Shown: positions 52,124-62,790, counted from the stretch's first letter. The stretch is DNA of 64,000 nucleotides from Haloplanus salinarum (GCF_024498175.1 NZ_CP101823.1:620001-684000), one strand, 5' to 3'. Notes: a model not told the origin generated them from the letters alone. Made by a program: numbers and translations.

Positions 52124-53737
52124 TCACCCCTCCCCGATCATCCGCTCCTCGTCCTCCCACTCCCGGGAGCGGAGCTCGTACTTCTGGACCTTACCGGTCG
52201 CCGTCGTCGGGAGGGTGTCGACGAACTCGACGCGCTTGACGGTCTTGAACCCCGCGAGACGGTCGCGGGTGAACTCGATCAGTTCCTCGGCGGTGACGCC
52301 CGGAGCCGCGGGGTCGCCGCTCTCCGGGACCACGAAGGCCTTGGGCTCCTCGCCCCACCGATCGCTCGGCGCCGGAACGACCGCCACGCTTGACACCGCC
52401 GGATGCTCGAACAGCGTGTCCTCCAGTTCGATGCTGGAGACGTTCTCCCCGCCGGTGACGATGATGTCCTTCTTGCGGTCCTGGATGGCGATCATGCCGT
52501 TCTCGTCGACCGTCGCCAGGTCGCCCATGTGGTAGTAGCCCTCGGCCCGTTCGGTGAAGGCCGCCTCGGTGGCCTCGGGTTTCTCCCAGTACCCCTCCAT
52601 CACCTGGTTGCCGCGGACGACCACCTCACCGATCGTCTCGTCGTCTTGGGGCACGTCCTCGCCGTCCTCGTCGACGACGCGGACCTCGGTGCCGAGAAAG
52701 CCGAGCCCCTGTCGCTTCTTGACGGCGAAGCGGTCGGCGCTGTCGTCCGCGAATCGGCGGCGGGCGTCGGAGGTGGTGACCAGCGGCCCCGTCTCGGTGG
52801 CGCCGTAGACGTGTGTGAGATACCAGCCGAACTCGTCCTCGACGGTGCGGATGGTGGCCTCCGGCGGCGCCGACCCCGCGGTGGCGATGCGCACGTCGTT
52901 CGCCCCGCTCGTGGGGACGTCGTGCTCGCGGTAGTGGTCGATCAGTAGGTTCAACACCGTCGGCGCGCCACAGAGGTAGGAGACGTCCTCGGCGACGACC
53001 GTCTCGAGGATCCACTCGGCGTCGACCCCGCGGGTGCAGACGTGTTTCGCACCCATGCCCGTGACCGCGAAGATGTGACCCCAGCCGTTGACGTGGAACA
53101 TCGGGAGCGTCCAGAGGTAGACGTCGTCGTCCGAGATTTCCTGGTGGATCGTCACGAGGTAGGCGTGGAGCGTCTCACAGCGGTGACTGCGCATCACGCC
53201 CTTCGGGTCGCCGGTGGTCCCCGAAGTGTAGTTGATCGTGATCACCTCGTCCTCGCTCATCCCGGGGCGGTCGTAGTCGGTCCCCGCGTCGTCGAGCAGC
53301 GCGTCGAACCCCTCCCAGTCGCCGTCGACGGCCGCCGGGTCGTTCGTGACGAACGTCTCCGTCGGCACGCCGTCCCGGACCGCCTCCACTTTGGCCGCGT
53401 ACTCGTGGTCGGCGTAGATGGCGTCGACGCCCGCGTCCGCGAGGATGTACTCGAAGTCCTCGGGCGTCAGCCGATAGTTGAGCGGCGTGTGGACCGCCCC
53501 GAGTTGCATGCTCCCGTAGGCCGCCTCCAGGTGGTAGTGGGTGTTCGGATCCAGCACCGCCACCCGGTCGCCCTTCCCGATCCCCCGGGCCTGGAGCGCG
53601 GCCGAGAACCGATCCGCCCGCTCGCCCAGTTCGTCGTACGTGTACCGATCGCCCGTCGTCGCGACGACCGCCTCGCTGTCGCCGTAATACTCCCGGGCCC
53701 TGTCGAGGAAGTCCGTCACTAGGAGCGGCTTCTGCAT
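52124..53737 (-). CDS. AMP-forming acyl-CoA synthetase
   Basis: A 537-residue ANL-superfamily ligase activating a carboxylic acid with ATP and CoA. Signature segments are YTSGTTGDPKGVMRS (P-loop), VYGATETGPLV (A5), GYYHMGDLATVDENGMIAI (A7) and the C-terminal lysine region LPTTATGKVQKYELR (A10). It is close to medium/long-chain fatty acid ligases of haloarchaea. Start ATG 53737 (MQKPLLVTDFL) fits the family; the frame remains open upstream. Confidence 0.93.
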   Translation of the reverse strand: MQKPLLVTDFLDRAREYYGDSEAVVATTGDRYTYDELGERADRFSAALQARGIGKGDRVAVLDPNTHYHLEAAYGSMQLGAVHTPLNYRLTPEDFEYILADAGVDAIYADHEYAAKVEAVRDGVPTETFVTNDPAAVDGDWEGFDALLDDAGTDYDRPGMSEDEVITINYTSGTTGDPKGVMRSHRCETLHAYLVTIHQEISDDDVYLWTLPMFHVNGWGHIFAVTGMGAKHVCTRGVDAEWILETVVAEDVSYLCGAPTVLNLLIDHYREHDVPTSGANDVRIATAGSAPPEATIRTVEDEFGWYLTHVYGATETGPLVTTSDARRRFADDSADRFAVKKRQGLGFLGTEVRVVDEDGEDVPQDDETIGEVVVRGNQVMEGYWEKPEATEAAFTERAEGYYHMGDLATVDENGMIAIQDRKKDIIVTGGENVSSIELEDTLFEHPAVSSVAVVPAPSDRWGEEPKAFVVPESGDPAAPGVTAEELIEFTRDRLAGFKTVKRVEFVDTLPTTATGKVQKYELRSREWEDEERMIGEG

Positions 53738-53841
53738 GACGACCCGAACGTGTCCGCCCGATTCTATAATTGTTTTTGTTGAACGACCGGCGCCGCGGGG
53801 GAACCGAGCCACTTTAACCCCCGTCAGTCCCACCCTCGGGT

Positions 53842-54018
53842 ATGGGCTTCGGGAGCTACGACGAGTCAGAGCAGCAGAACCAAGAGATCGACGACGACGA
53901 CGGGTCCGAGGGCGTCGCCGTCCACGAGAACGACCACGAGGGGGAGGTCAGCTTCGAGACGGACGCCTCGACCGACGACCTCGTCGACCAGCTGGCCGAG
54001 ATCAAGGACGACGAGTAG
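53842..54018 (+). CDS. DUF5786 family small acidic protein
   Basis: A 58-residue protein starting MGFGSYDESEQQNQEIDDD and ending STDDLVDQLAEIKDDE, almost entirely acidic with one C-terminal helix. This highly conserved haloarchaeal microprotein family is listed as DUF5786; the role is unknown. It is monocistronic with a TATA-like TTTAAC about 28 bases upstream. Confidence 0.85.
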   Translation: MGFGSYDESEQQNQEIDDDDGSEGVAVHENDHEGEVSFETDASTDDLVDQLAEIKDDE

Positions 54019-54236
54019 GCGGCCGCGACGATCCGTTCTCCGACCCCCGAGCCGTTCCACGGGGTATTTACGTGGGGGCGACCAAGCTCACGATAACCGA
54101 AAGACGCGTTGTCCCCGGGACGGTCGTGGGCGTCGCCGTCGGCGGTCGTTCCGGCCGGCGCGCGCCGATCACGTCCGAACCTCCTTCGCACGGCGAACTC
54201 CGACGAGTTCTGGGACCGCTCTGATCGGCTCCCACC

Positions 54237-55580
54237 ATGGAAATCGAAATCGCAACCATCGGCGGCTACGAGGAGGTCGGGCGACAGATGACTGCGGTCC
54301 GTGCCGGGGACGACATCGTCGTCTTCGACATGGGGCTCAACCTCTCGCAGGTACTGGTTCACGACAACCTCCAGACGGAGGAGATGCACAGTCTCGATCT
54401 GATCGACATGGGCGCCATCCCGGACGACCGGGTGATGAGCGACCTCGAGGGTGACGTCAAGGCCATCGTTCCGACCCACGGCCACCTGGATCACATCGGC
54501 GCCATCTCGAAACTCGCCCACCGCTACGACGCCCCCATCGTCGCCACGCCCTTCACGCTCGAACTCGTCGAGGAGGAGGTCCACGACGAGGGCAAGTTCG
54601 TCGTCGACAACGACCTGGTCGAGATGGAGGCCGGCGAGACCATGTCCATCGGCGAGCGGTGCGAACTCGAGTTCGTGAACGTGACCCACTCGATCATCGA
54701 TGCGATCAACCCCGTCCTCCACACGCCGGAGGGCGCGGTGGTCTACGGACTGGACAAGCGGATGGACCACTCGCCGGTGATCGGCGATCCGATCGACATG
54801 AAGCGGTTCCGCGAGATCGGTCGCGAGGGCGAGGGCGTCCTCTGTTACATCGAGGACTGCACCAACGCGAACAAGAAGGGCCGCACGCCGAGCGAGTCCG
54901 TCGCCCGGAAACACCTCCGCGACGTGATGTACTCGGTCGAGGATTACGACGGGGGTATCGTCGCCACGACGTTCAGCTCCCACATCGCCCGCGTCACCAG
55001 CCTCGTCGAGTTCGCGAAGGACATCGGGCGTGAACCGATCCTGCTCGGGCGCTCGATGGAGAAGTACTCGGGCACCGCCGAGCGCATCGGCGCCGCGACG
55101 TTCCCGGACGACCTGGGGATGTACGGCCACCGGAAGTCCGTCGACCGCGCGTTCAACCGCATCATGGAGGAAGGCAAGGAGAACTTCCTACCGGTCGTGA
55201 CGGGCCACCAGGGCGAGCCGCGGGCGATGCTCACCCGGATGGGTCGCGGCGAGACCCCTTACGACCTCGAAGACGGTGACAAGGTGCTGTTCTCGGCCCG
55301 CGTCATTCCGGAGCCGACCAACGAGGGCCAGCGCTACCAGTCCGAGCGTCTGCTCCGCATGCAGGGCGCCCGCATCTACGACGACATCCACGTCTCCGGC
55401 CACCTCCGTCAGGAGGGCCACTACGAGATGCTCGACGCCCTCCAGCCCCAGCACGTTATCCCCGCACACCAGGACATGGGCGGTTTCTCCGGCTACGTCG
55501 ACCTCGCGTCGGGACAGGGCTACGAACTGGGTCGCGACCTGCACGTCACCGCGAACGGCAACGTGATCCAGCTGGTGTGA
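54237..55580 (+). CDS. rnj: Ribonuclease J
   Basis: A 447-residue metallo-beta-lactamase/beta-CASP 5'-3' exoribonuclease. The zinc motif is [11 protein letters not shown] (H81, H83, D85, H86), further ligands are in NVTHSIIDA and YGLDKRMD, and beta-CASP motifs include [38 protein letters not shown] and [14 protein letters not shown]. In archaea it degrades RNAs with 5'-monophosphates. Start ATG 54237 gives [10 protein letters not shown], the canonical N-terminus. Confidence 0.96.
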   Translation: MEIEIATIGGYEEVGRQMTAVRAGDDIVVFDMGLNLSQVLVHDNLQTEEMHSLDLIDMGAIPDDRVMSDLEGDVKAIVPTHGHLDHIGAISKLAHRYDAPIVATPFTLELVEEEVHDEGKFVVDNDLVEMEAGETMSIGERCELEFVNVTHSIIDAINPVLHTPEGAVVYGLDKRMDHSPVIGDPIDMKRFREIGREGEGVLCYIEDCTNANKKGRTPSESVARKHLRDVMYSVEDYDGGIVATTFSSHIARVTSLVEFAKDIGREPILLGRSMEKYSGTAERIGAATFPDDLGMYGHRKSVDRAFNRIMEEGKENFLPVVTGHQGEPRAMLTRMGRGETPYDLEDGDKVLFSARVIPEPTNEGQRYQSERLLRMQGARIYDDIHVSGHLRQEGHYEMLDALQPQHVIPAHQDMGGFSGYVDLASGQGYELGRDLHVTANGNVIQLV

Positions 55581-55682
55581 CCGTGGCCGCGAACCGGTGC
55601 CGTCGGAGCGAACGACCGCGACGGCCGCACGACGAGCCGAACGGCCTGAAGTTTTTTCGTCCCCGGGTGTGACCCTCGGCCT

Positions 55683-56264
55683 GTGACTCCGGTGTTGCTC
55701 GTCGAGTTGAACCGTGGGGAGCTTCACGACGTCGAGGCCCCCGCGGAGTTCGCGACCGCCGAGCCGTTCTCGGTCGAGCTCCGCAACCACGGTGAGGCCG
55801 TCCACGTCCACGTTCGCGCCGACGACGCCCTGTCGCCGGTCGCCCGCATCGACGCCGACGGCAATCTCTTCGTCGAGCGCGAGACCACCCGCTCGGTTCC
55901 CGTCGGCGTGAGCGACGTGGACGAGTCGGTCACGGGCACCCTCGAAATCTCCACCGGCTACGGCGCCGAGACACGCACCGTCGAGGTGACGGTCGAACCA
56001 GCCGACGACGGGGGGGCGGTCGACGTCGACGAGACGCTCTCCAGCCCCGCGAACGCGGCCGAGAGCACCGACACGACGCCACTGAGCCGGCGGCTCGCCG
56101 GGGCGCTCCCCGGACGACGGGCGCTGCCGGTCCTGCTGCTCGGCCTCGTCGCCGTGGGCGTCGCGGCGGCCGTCGCGAACGCCGTCGACAGCCAGCTGGT
56201 GCTCGTCGGTGCGGGCGTCGTCGTCGGCGCGGTACTCGTCGCCCTCGTCGTCCTCTTTCAGTGA
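55683..56264 (+). CDS. Haloarchaeal protein with beta domain and C-terminal membrane helices
   Basis: A 193-residue protein starting at GTG 55683 (TPVLLVELNRGELHDVEAP). Residues 1-100 look like an Ig-like beta domain, an Ala/Ser/Thr-rich linker follows and two hydrophobic helices close the protein (ALPVLLLGLVAVGVAAAVAN, LVLVGAGVVVGAVLVALVV). It may be the family called DUF7524, not verified. It is probably membrane anchored by its C-terminus. Confidence 0.65.
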   Translation: MTPVLLVELNRGELHDVEAPAEFATAEPFSVELRNHGEAVHVHVRADDALSPVARIDADGNLFVERETTRSVPVGVSDVDESVTGTLEISTGYGAETRTVEVTVEPADDGGAVDVDETLSSPANAAESTDTTPLSRRLAGALPGRRALPVLLLGLVAVGVAAAVANAVDSQLVLVGAGVVVGAVLVALVVLFQ

Positions 56265-56331
56265 CCCGGCGACCGGTGACCCCCCGGCCACCGGACGGCG
56301 ACGTTTTGGGGCCGGCGCCCCACGGTCCGGT

Positions 56332-57027
56332 ATGGTCCCGCTGGAGATGGGCTGGCGACACCTGCTGTTCGAGAACTGGCCGGTCGACCCCGCCGTCGTC
56401 GACGCGCACGTTCCGGACGCGCTGACCGTCGACGAACACGACGGCCGCGCGTGGCTCTCGGTCGTCCCCTTCACCAACGTCGCGGTCCGCCCTGCGGGGC
56501 TGCCGGAGTGGGGTGGCTTCCGACTCCCGGAACTCAACTTGCGGACTTACGTCACCCGCGACGGCGAACCCGGCGTCTACTTCTTCAGCCTCGACGCCGA
56601 GGGACTGCTCGGCGTCCTCGGCGCGCGCCTCTTCCAGCACCTCCCGTACTACTACGCCCGGGTCTCGTTGACGGGCGACGGCGACGACGGGGTTCGGTTC
56701 GTCAGCCGGCGGCGCCATCCCGGCGCCCGCCCCGCGGTGTACGCGGCGACCTACCGCCCCGTCGGGCCGGGGTTCGAGGCGCGCGAGGATCCCCTCGCTC
56801 GCTTCCTCGTCGAGCGCTACCGCTTCTACACCGAGGCGCCGGACGGCACCCTCCGCTATGCCGACATCGACCACGACCCCTGGACGCTGTATCCCGCCAC
56901 CGCCGACGTGCGGACGAACACGCTCTTTGCGGCCAACGGCTTCGAGCGACCGGACGCCACGCCGACGCGCTACTACAGTCCGGGGCTCGACGTGACCGCC
57001 TCGCCGAGCAAGGTCTGGGAGCGATGA
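56332..57027 (+). CDS. DUF2071 family protein
   Basis: A 231-residue protein with the DUF2071 (YqjF-like) signature: EMGWRHLLFENWPVDPAVVD at the start, VVPFTNVAVRPAGLPEWGGF, LNLRTYVTRDGEPGVYFFSLDA and a C-terminal HDPWTLYPATADV. The fold is beta-rich and resembles acetoacetate decarboxylase; function is unknown. It ends in an ATGA overlap with the DCC-family gene, so both act in one operon. Confidence 0.87.
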   Translation: MVPLEMGWRHLLFENWPVDPAVVDAHVPDALTVDEHDGRAWLSVVPFTNVAVRPAGLPEWGGFRLPELNLRTYVTRDGEPGVYFFSLDAEGLLGVLGARLFQHLPYYYARVSLTGDGDDGVRFVSRRRHPGARPAVYAATYRPVGPGFEAREDPLARFLVERYRFYTEAPDGTLRYADIDHDPWTLYPATADVRTNTLFAANGFERPDATPTRYYSPGLDVTASPSKVWER

Positions 57028-57446
57028 GCGACGACGCGCTCCCCGAGGACCCGGTCCTCCTGTTCGACGGCGTCTGCAACCTCTGTAACGGGTTCGTTCG
57101 GTTCCTGGCTCCCCGCGACACGGCGGGGCGCATCCGCTACGCGTCGCTCCAGTCCGAGGCGGGGCAGGCGTTGCTGGCGCGGGCGGGGCTCCCGGAGGAT
57201 CCGGACACGGTGGTGCTCGTCGAGGGCGACCGGGCCTACACGAAGTCCGCCGCCGTCGTCCGGGTCGCGGAGTTGCTCGGGTGGCCCTACCGCCTCCTCC
57301 GGGTCGCCCGCCTCCTCCCCCGACGGCTCCGGGACGCCGGCTACGACGTCGTGGCCGCCAACCGGTACGACTGGTTCGGCCGCCGGGAGCGGTGTATGGT
57401 GCCGGACGACGACGTGCGCGACCGTTTCCTCGACGACGGAGTGTGA
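57024..57446 (+). CDS. DCC-family thiol-disulfide oxidoreductase (DUF393)
   Basis: A 140-residue protein with the family hallmark LLFDGVCNLCNGFVRFL (Asp-x-x-Cys-x-x-Cys) near residue 12, followed by IRYASLQSEAGQALL and ANRYDWFGRRERCMV. The thioredoxin-like Cys pair suggests redox activity, though none has been shown for most members. Coupled translationally to the DUF2071 gene. Confidence 0.9.
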   Translation: MSDDALPEDPVLLFDGVCNLCNGFVRFLAPRDTAGRIRYASLQSEAGQALLARAGLPEDPDTVVLVEGDRAYTKSAAVVRVAELLGWPYRLLRVARLLPRRLRDAGYDVVAANRYDWFGRRERCMVPDDDVRDRFLDDGV

Positions 57447-57503
57447 GCGCGTCCCCGGCGCGCCCTCGGAAGGATTTTAGTCGGGTCGCTCGCAGGTTCG
57501 TGT

Positions 57504-58769
57504 ATGACATCGAACGACGACGCGGACGCGGATCGCATCCTCGACGGCATCACCGTCGTGGATCTCACCACGTTCGTGACCGGCGGGTTCGCGACGCTGA
57601 TGCTGGCGAACCAGGGCGCGGAGGTCATCAAGGTCGAACGGCCCGAGGTCGGCGACGACAACCGCCACTCCGGACCGCCCTTCGTCGAGCCGGACCCGGA
57701 CTACGACGGCCCGGGGCGGACCGCCGACGACAACGGCGAGTCGCCTTACTTCTGGACGATCAACTACGACAAGCTGAGCGTCGAGTTCAACCTCAAGACC
57801 GACTCGGGGCTCGAAGCGCTGTACGACCTGGTCGAGGAGGCGGACGTGGTCGTCGAGAACTTCCGGCCGGGAACCGCAGAGCGCCTCGACGTCGGCTACG
57901 ACGACCTCCGCGAGGTGAACGAGGATATCGTCTACTGTTCCATCTCCGCGTTCGGCGAGACGGGGCCGTGGAGCAGTCGCCCGGGGTACGATCTCCTGGT
58001 GCAGGGAACCAGCGGCATCATGAGCGTCACGGGACCGGAGGACGGCGACCCGGTGAAGGTCGGCCTGCCCCAGACCGACCTCATCACCGGCATGTGGGCG
58101 GCGTTCGGCATCGTCGGCTCGCTGTTCCGGCGGGAGCTCACGGGCGAGGGCGACCGGATCGAAATCGGGATGCACGACGCCGCGCTCCCGTGGCTCACCA
58201 AGCAGGCCGGCAAGGCGTTCGTCGGCGAGCAACCGGAGCGCATGGGGACGAAAGACCCCGTGCTCGCCCCCTACCAGGCGTACCCCACCGCCGACGGCTA
58301 CCTCAACGTCGGCTGTGGCAACCAGAAGCTCTGGGAGGAGCTCTGTGCGGCTATCGACCGACCGGATCTGGCCGAGGACGACCGCTTCGCCAGCAACCCC
58401 GACCGCGTCGCCAACATGGACGAACTCGAAACCGAGCTGTCGGCGGTGTTCCGCGAACGGCCGACCGACGAGTGGGTCGACCTGCTGGCCGACGAACACG
58501 GCCTCCCCGTCGGCCCGGTCTACGACGTGCCGACCGCCCTCGACAACGAGCAGACCGAGGCCCGCGACGTGATTCGCGAGGTCGACCATCCCGCGCTCGG
58601 GACGGTTCCCGTGATCGAACACCCGCTCAACTACGAGCACGCCGACGCCGGCTTCGACGGCGCGCCGCCGCTCCTCGGCGAGGACACCGAGGCCATCCTC
58701 CGGGGACTCGGCTACGACGACGCCGCGTTGACGCGACTCCGGGACGAGGGCGCGATTCCGGGCGAGTAA
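57504..58769 (+). CDS. CaiB/BaiF-type CoA transferase
   Basis: A 421-residue family III CoA transferase that moves CoA between carboxylic acids through an aspartyl-CoA anhydride. Key parts are LDGITVVDLTTFVTGGFATL, VIKVERPEVGDDNRH, NYDKLSVEFNLKT and the catalytic Asp in RPGYDLLVQGTSGIMSVTG. The group includes the succinyl-CoA:mesaconate transferase of the haloarchaeal methylaspartate cycle, but the substrate is not set by motifs alone. Confidence 0.9.
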   Translation: MTSNDDADADRILDGITVVDLTTFVTGGFATLMLANQGAEVIKVERPEVGDDNRHSGPPFVEPDPDYDGPGRTADDNGESPYFWTINYDKLSVEFNLKTDSGLEALYDLVEEADVVVENFRPGTAERLDVGYDDLREVNEDIVYCSISAFGETGPWSSRPGYDLLVQGTSGIMSVTGPEDGDPVKVGLPQTDLITGMWAAFGIVGSLFRRELTGEGDRIEIGMHDAALPWLTKQAGKAFVGEQPERMGTKDPVLAPYQAYPTADGYLNVGCGNQKLWEELCAAIDRPDLAEDDRFASNPDRVANMDELETELSAVFRERPTDEWVDLLADEHGLPVGPVYDVPTALDNEQTEARDVIREVDHPALGTVPVIEHPLNYEHADAGFDGAPPLLGEDTEAILRGLGYDDAALTRLRDEGAIPGE

Positions 58770-58832
58770 CGTCCGTGGGGGGCGGCCACACGCTTATATC
58801 CCGCCCCCGGTAAGGGGTGGCACTCACCGACG

Positions 58833-61800
58833 ATGACCCCGAGTACGGAGCGAATCACCGTCCTCCACGTCGACGACGACCCGGCTTTCGCCGACATGGC
58901 TACGACCTTCCTCGAACGCGAGGACGACCGGTTCGACGTCGAGACGGCCACCGGCGCGGAGGAGGGACTGTCGCTGCTCGGGTCGATGGACGTCGACTGT
59001 ATCGTCAGCGACTACGACATGCCGGGGCGGAACGGCCTCGAGTTCCTCGACGCCGTCCGCGAGGACCACCCGGATCTCCCCTTCGTCCTCTTCACCGGGA
59101 AAGGGAGCGAGGAGATCGCGAGCCGGGCCATCTCGGCGGGCGTCACCGACTACCTCCAGAAGGGCGGCGGCACGGGACGGTACGCCGTCCTCGCGAACCG
59201 CATCACCAACGCGGTCGAACAGTACCGCTCGCAGCGGGAACTCGAAGCCAGTCAACAGCGACTCTCCCTGTTCATCGAGCAGTCGCCGCTCGGCGTCCTG
59301 GAGTACGACAGCGACTTCGAGATCGTCCGCCTGAACGACGCCGCCGAGGAGATTCTCGGGTACTCCGAGTCGGAACTCCGCGGGGAGACGTGGGAGAAGA
59401 TCGTCGCCAGCGACAGTTACGAGAGCGTCGATGCGGTCACGTCCAAGCTGGCGAACGGCGAAGGGGGCTATCACAGTATCGACGCGAACGTCCGCAAGGA
59501 TGGCGAGCGGATCGTCTGTGAGTGGCACAACCGAGTCATCACGGACGAGGAGGGCGAGGTCGTCGCCGTCTTCTCGCAGTTTCAGGACGTCACCGAGCGC
59601 CGGGAGCGCCGGCGGCGGATCGAGGCGCTCCACGAGGCGACCCGCGAGTTGATGGCCGCCGATTCGCGTCAGACGGTCGCCGAGCGGGCGGTCGAGACGG
59701 CCCGCGACGTCCTCGGCCTGCAGATAAACAGCGTCTACCTCTACGACGGGGACGCCGACGCCCTCGTGCCTGCCGCGGTCACCGACGAGGCCGTCGAGTT
59801 GATCGGCGAGCCACCGGTCTACGACCCCGGCGAGAGCCTCTCGTGGGAGGCGTTTCGGACCGGCGAGGTCCGCGTGTTCGAGGACGTCAGCACCGAACCC
59901 GGTCGCTACAACCCCGACACGGCGTTCGGCTCGGAGATCATCCTGCCCCTGGGCGACCACGGCGTGATGTACGTCGCGGCGACCGAGGCCGGGGCCTTCG
60001 ACGAGTCCGACGTCACGCTCGCGCGGACGCTCGCCGCCAACACGCAGGAGGCCCTCTCCCGGATCGAACGCGAGCGGACGCTCCGCGAGAGCCGTCGCCG
60101 CTACCGGACGCTCGTCGAGGACTTCCCCGACGGCGCCGTCTTCCTCTTCGACGAGGATCTGGAGGTCGTCCTCGCCGGCGGCGCCGAACTCGACGCCCTC
60201 GGGCTGGCCCCCGAGACGTTCGTCGGCCGGACCGTCGAGGGCGTCTTCGGCACCGACGTCGCCGACGTGCAGGCTTCCCACTACCGTGCGGCCCTCGACG
60301 GCGAGGAGCGGATGTTCGAGCAGTCCTATCACGGGGAGTGGTACCAAACACACATCGTCCCCGTCGACCACCTCGATACGATCGAGGGCATGGTCGTCGT
60401 GCGGAACGTGACCGAACGCAAGGAGTACGTCCGGCGCCTGGAGACGCTGATCAGCAACCTCCCGGGGATAACGTATCGCTGTCGGAACGAACCGGGGTGG
60501 CCGATGGAGGATCTCCGAGGGGAGGTCGAGGCGCTCACCGGCTACACCGCCGCAGAACTGGAGTCCGACGCCGTGAGTTGGGGCGACGACGTCCTCCACT
60601 CCGGAGACCGAGCGGAGGCCTGGGAGGTCGTGCAGGACGCCCTCGACGACGGCGACTCCTTCGAGGTCACCTACCGCATCCACGCGGCGGACGGCACGGT
60701 CAAGTGGCTCTGGGAGCGCGGCCGAGCCGTCCCCGACGCCGACGGCGAGCCGGCCGTCCTGGAGGGGTTCATCACCGACGTCACCGAGCGCAAGGAGCAC
60801 GAGGCGACGCTCCGTGCCGAGCGCGAGAAGATCCGGCGACTGTTAGAGACCAGCCCTGTCGGCATCATGATCGTCGACCCCGACGGCTCGTTCCGACGGG
60901 CGAACGAACGCGCCGAGGAGATCCTCGGCCTCTCGCGGTCGACGATCACCGACCGCACCTACGACGACGCGGCGTGGAGCGTCGTCGACGCCGACGGCGA
61001 GCCCATGCCCGCGTCGGAGCTCCCGGTCAGGCGTGTCTTCGAAACCGGCGAGCCCGTGATGAACCACGAACAGGGAGTCGACCGCCCGGATGGGGAACGT
61101 CGGTGGATCTCGGTCAACGCCGCACCCCTGACCACGGCCGACGGCGAGGTCGAGGCCGTCGTCGCCGCGATGATGGACGTCACCGACCGACGCGAGGGGG
61201 AGCAGGCCCTCCGCCGCCGGACCGCGGAACTGGAGGCGACGACGAGCCGACTCCGGGCGCAGTACCGCCGCCTCTTCGAGGAGGCGCCGGTCATGGCCGT
61301 CGTCACCCGCCTCGAGGAGGGCACGCTGATCGTCGAGGACTGCAACCGCCTGTTCGCCGAGACGGTCGGTTACGACCGGACGGACGTCGTCGGCCGCGAA
61401 CTCGGGTCCTTTTACACCCCCGACTCACGCCGTCGACACCGGACGGATGACGGCTACGAACCCGCGACCGTCGGCGAACTCGTCCGCACCGACCGAAAGC
61501 TCCGCACGGCCGACGGCGACGTCGTCGAGACGCTCCTCCGGTCGGTCCCTCGTCGGGACGCGGACGTGACCGGCACGCTCACCTTCTACATCGACGTCAG
61601 CGAGCGACGGGAACTGGAACGCGAGAAGGAGCGACTGGACGAGTTCGCGAGCATCGTCTCACACGACCTCCGCACCCCGCTCAACGTCGCCCGCGGGCAG
61701 GCCGAACTGGCACGGGAGGTCTGCGAAGCGGGCCGCGACAACCTCGATTCGGTGATCCGTGCCCACGAGCGCATGGAGTCGCTGATCGACGACCTGCTCG

Positions 61801-62279
61801 CGCTCGCCCGGAGCGGGATGGGGATCGACGAAGTGGAACCGGTCGCCCTCGACGACCTGGTCCGGGAGTGCTGGACCACCGTCGAGACGGGTGCAGCCGA
61901 ACTCGTCGTCGCCACCGACCTGACGATCCGCGCCGACCGGAGTCGCCTCCGACAGCTGCTGGAGAACCTCGTTCGGAACGCAGTGGAGCATGGCTCCACG
62001 ACCGACCCGGACGCCGGGACCGACGCGGAGACCGGCGTGACGGTCACTATCGGGGCGCTCGACGACGGCTTCTACGTCGCCGACGACGGCCTCGGCATCC
62101 CCGACGCCGAGCGCGAGGACGTTTTCGACGCCGGCTACTCCACCGTCGAGGACGGCACCGGGTTCGGCCTCAGCATCGTCGAGGGGGTCGCCGACGCCCA
62201 CGGGTGGGATATCCGCGTGGTCGACGGTCCCGACGGCGGCGCGCGCTTCGAGATCACCGGCGTCGAGATCGTCGAGTAG
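58833..62279 (+). CDS. Hybrid sensor histidine kinase, REC-PAS-GAF-PAS4-HisKA-HATPase
   Basis: A 1148-residue kinase without membrane helices, so the signal is cytosolic. It starts with a receiver domain (phospho-acceptor D60 in IVSDYDMPGRNG), then a PAS (about 140-255), a GAF (about 262-410), and four more PAS domains beginning near 422, 534, 666 and 810. The HisKA box has H944 (SIVSHDLRTPLN), and the ATPase shows LLENLVRNAVEHGS and GTGFGLSIVEGVADAHGW. An N-terminal receiver coupled to many PAS domains is typical of haloarchaeal kinases. The start lies 28 bases after a TATATCC element. Confidence 0.92.
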   Translation: MTPSTERITVLHVDDDPAFADMATTFLEREDDRFDVETATGAEEGLSLLGSMDVDCIVSDYDMPGRNGLEFLDAVREDHPDLPFVLFTGKGSEEIASRAISAGVTDYLQKGGGTGRYAVLANRITNAVEQYRSQRELEASQQRLSLFIEQSPLGVLEYDSDFEIVRLNDAAEEILGYSESELRGETWEKIVASDSYESVDAVTSKLANGEGGYHSIDANVRKDGERIVCEWHNRVITDEEGEVVAVFSQFQDVTERRERRRRIEALHEATRELMAADSRQTVAERAVETARDVLGLQINSVYLYDGDADALVPAAVTDEAVELIGEPPVYDPGESLSWEAFRTGEVRVFEDVSTEPGRYNPDTAFGSEIILPLGDHGVMYVAATEAGAFDESDVTLARTLAANTQEALSRIERERTLRESRRRYRTLVEDFPDGAVFLFDEDLEVVLAGGAELDALGLAPETFVGRTVEGVFGTDVADVQASHYRAALDGEERMFEQSYHGEWYQTHIVPVDHLDTIEGMVVVRNVTERKEYVRRLETLISNLPGITYRCRNEPGWPMEDLRGEVEALTGYTAAELESDAVSWGDDVLHSGDRAEAWEVVQDALDDGDSFEVTYRIHAADGTVKWLWERGRAVPDADGEPAVLEGFITDVTERKEHEATLRAEREKIRRLLETSPVGIMIVDPDGSFRRANERAEEILGLSRSTITDRTYDDAAWSVVDADGEPMPASELPVRRVFETGEPVMNHEQGVDRPDGERRWISVNAAPLTTADGEVEAVVAAMMDVTDRREGEQALRRRTAELEATTSRLRAQYRRLFEEAPVMAVVTRLEEGTLIVEDCNRLFAETVGYDRTDVVGRELGSFYTPDSRRRHRTDDGYEPATVGELVRTDRKLRTADGDVVETLLRSVPRRDADVTGTLTFYIDVSERRELEREKERLDEFASIVSHDLRTPLNVARGQAELAREVCEAGRDNLDSVIRAHERMESLIDDLLALARSGMGIDEVEPVALDDLVRECWTTVETGAAELVVATDLTIRADRSRLRQLLENLVRNAVEHGSTTDPDAGTDAETGVTVTIGALDDGFYVADDGLGIPDAEREDVFDAGYSTVEDGTGFGLSIVEGVADAHGWDIRVVDGPDGGARFEITGVEIVE

Positions 62280-62347
62280 GGTCCCGGGTCCATCGACGGC
62301 GATCCACCACCGAGCGGGTTTTCCCCCCGACCGCCGTGCGTGTGGGT

Positions 62348-62710
62348 ATGACGGATTGGACCGCGGTCCTCTGGGGGTTCGTTGCCGGAATCGTCGCCGG
62401 CCTCCTGGCCTTCTTCGTCCCGATCATCGGGCACATCGGCGCGGGGCTCGTCGCCGGCGGCGTCGCCGGCTATCTCGCCGGCGGCGGCCTCGGCTCCGGT
62501 GCGTGGCACGGCCTGCTCGCCGGCGCCCTCGACGGCATCGTCATCGTCCTCCTGATCGTCCCCCTCGCCACCCTCGTCGGCGGCATCGGGGCCGGACCAC
62601 TCGGTGGCCTCGTCGGCGGGCTCGGCGTCCTGACCGTCGGACTCGTCATCGCGTTCGTCGTCGCGCTCGACAGCGCCATCGGCGGCGCCATCGGCGCGCT
62701 GGTTTCGTAA
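62348..62710 (+). CDS. DUF5518 membrane protein
   Basis: A 120-residue Gly/Ala-rich protein with four hydrophobic helices (AVLWGFVAGIVAGLLAFFV, HIGAGLVAGGVAGYLAGG, GIVIVLLIVPLATLVGGIG and LTVGLVIAFVVALDSAIGG). It fits the haloarchaeal DUF5518 family of small membrane proteins; function unknown. It lies 68 bases after the kinase gene. Confidence 0.82.
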   Translation: MTDWTAVLWGFVAGIVAGLLAFFVPIIGHIGAGLVAGGVAGYLAGGGLGSGAWHGLLAGALDGIVIVLLIVPLATLVGGIGAGPLGGLVGGLGVLTVGLVIAFVVALDSAIGGAIGALVS

Positions 62711-62790
62711 CCCGACGATCGATTCCGGTGACGACTGTGGAGTGTCCCGCCGAGCGTTCGAGCGTGGATCCATCCCCTGTTGTCGGCTTC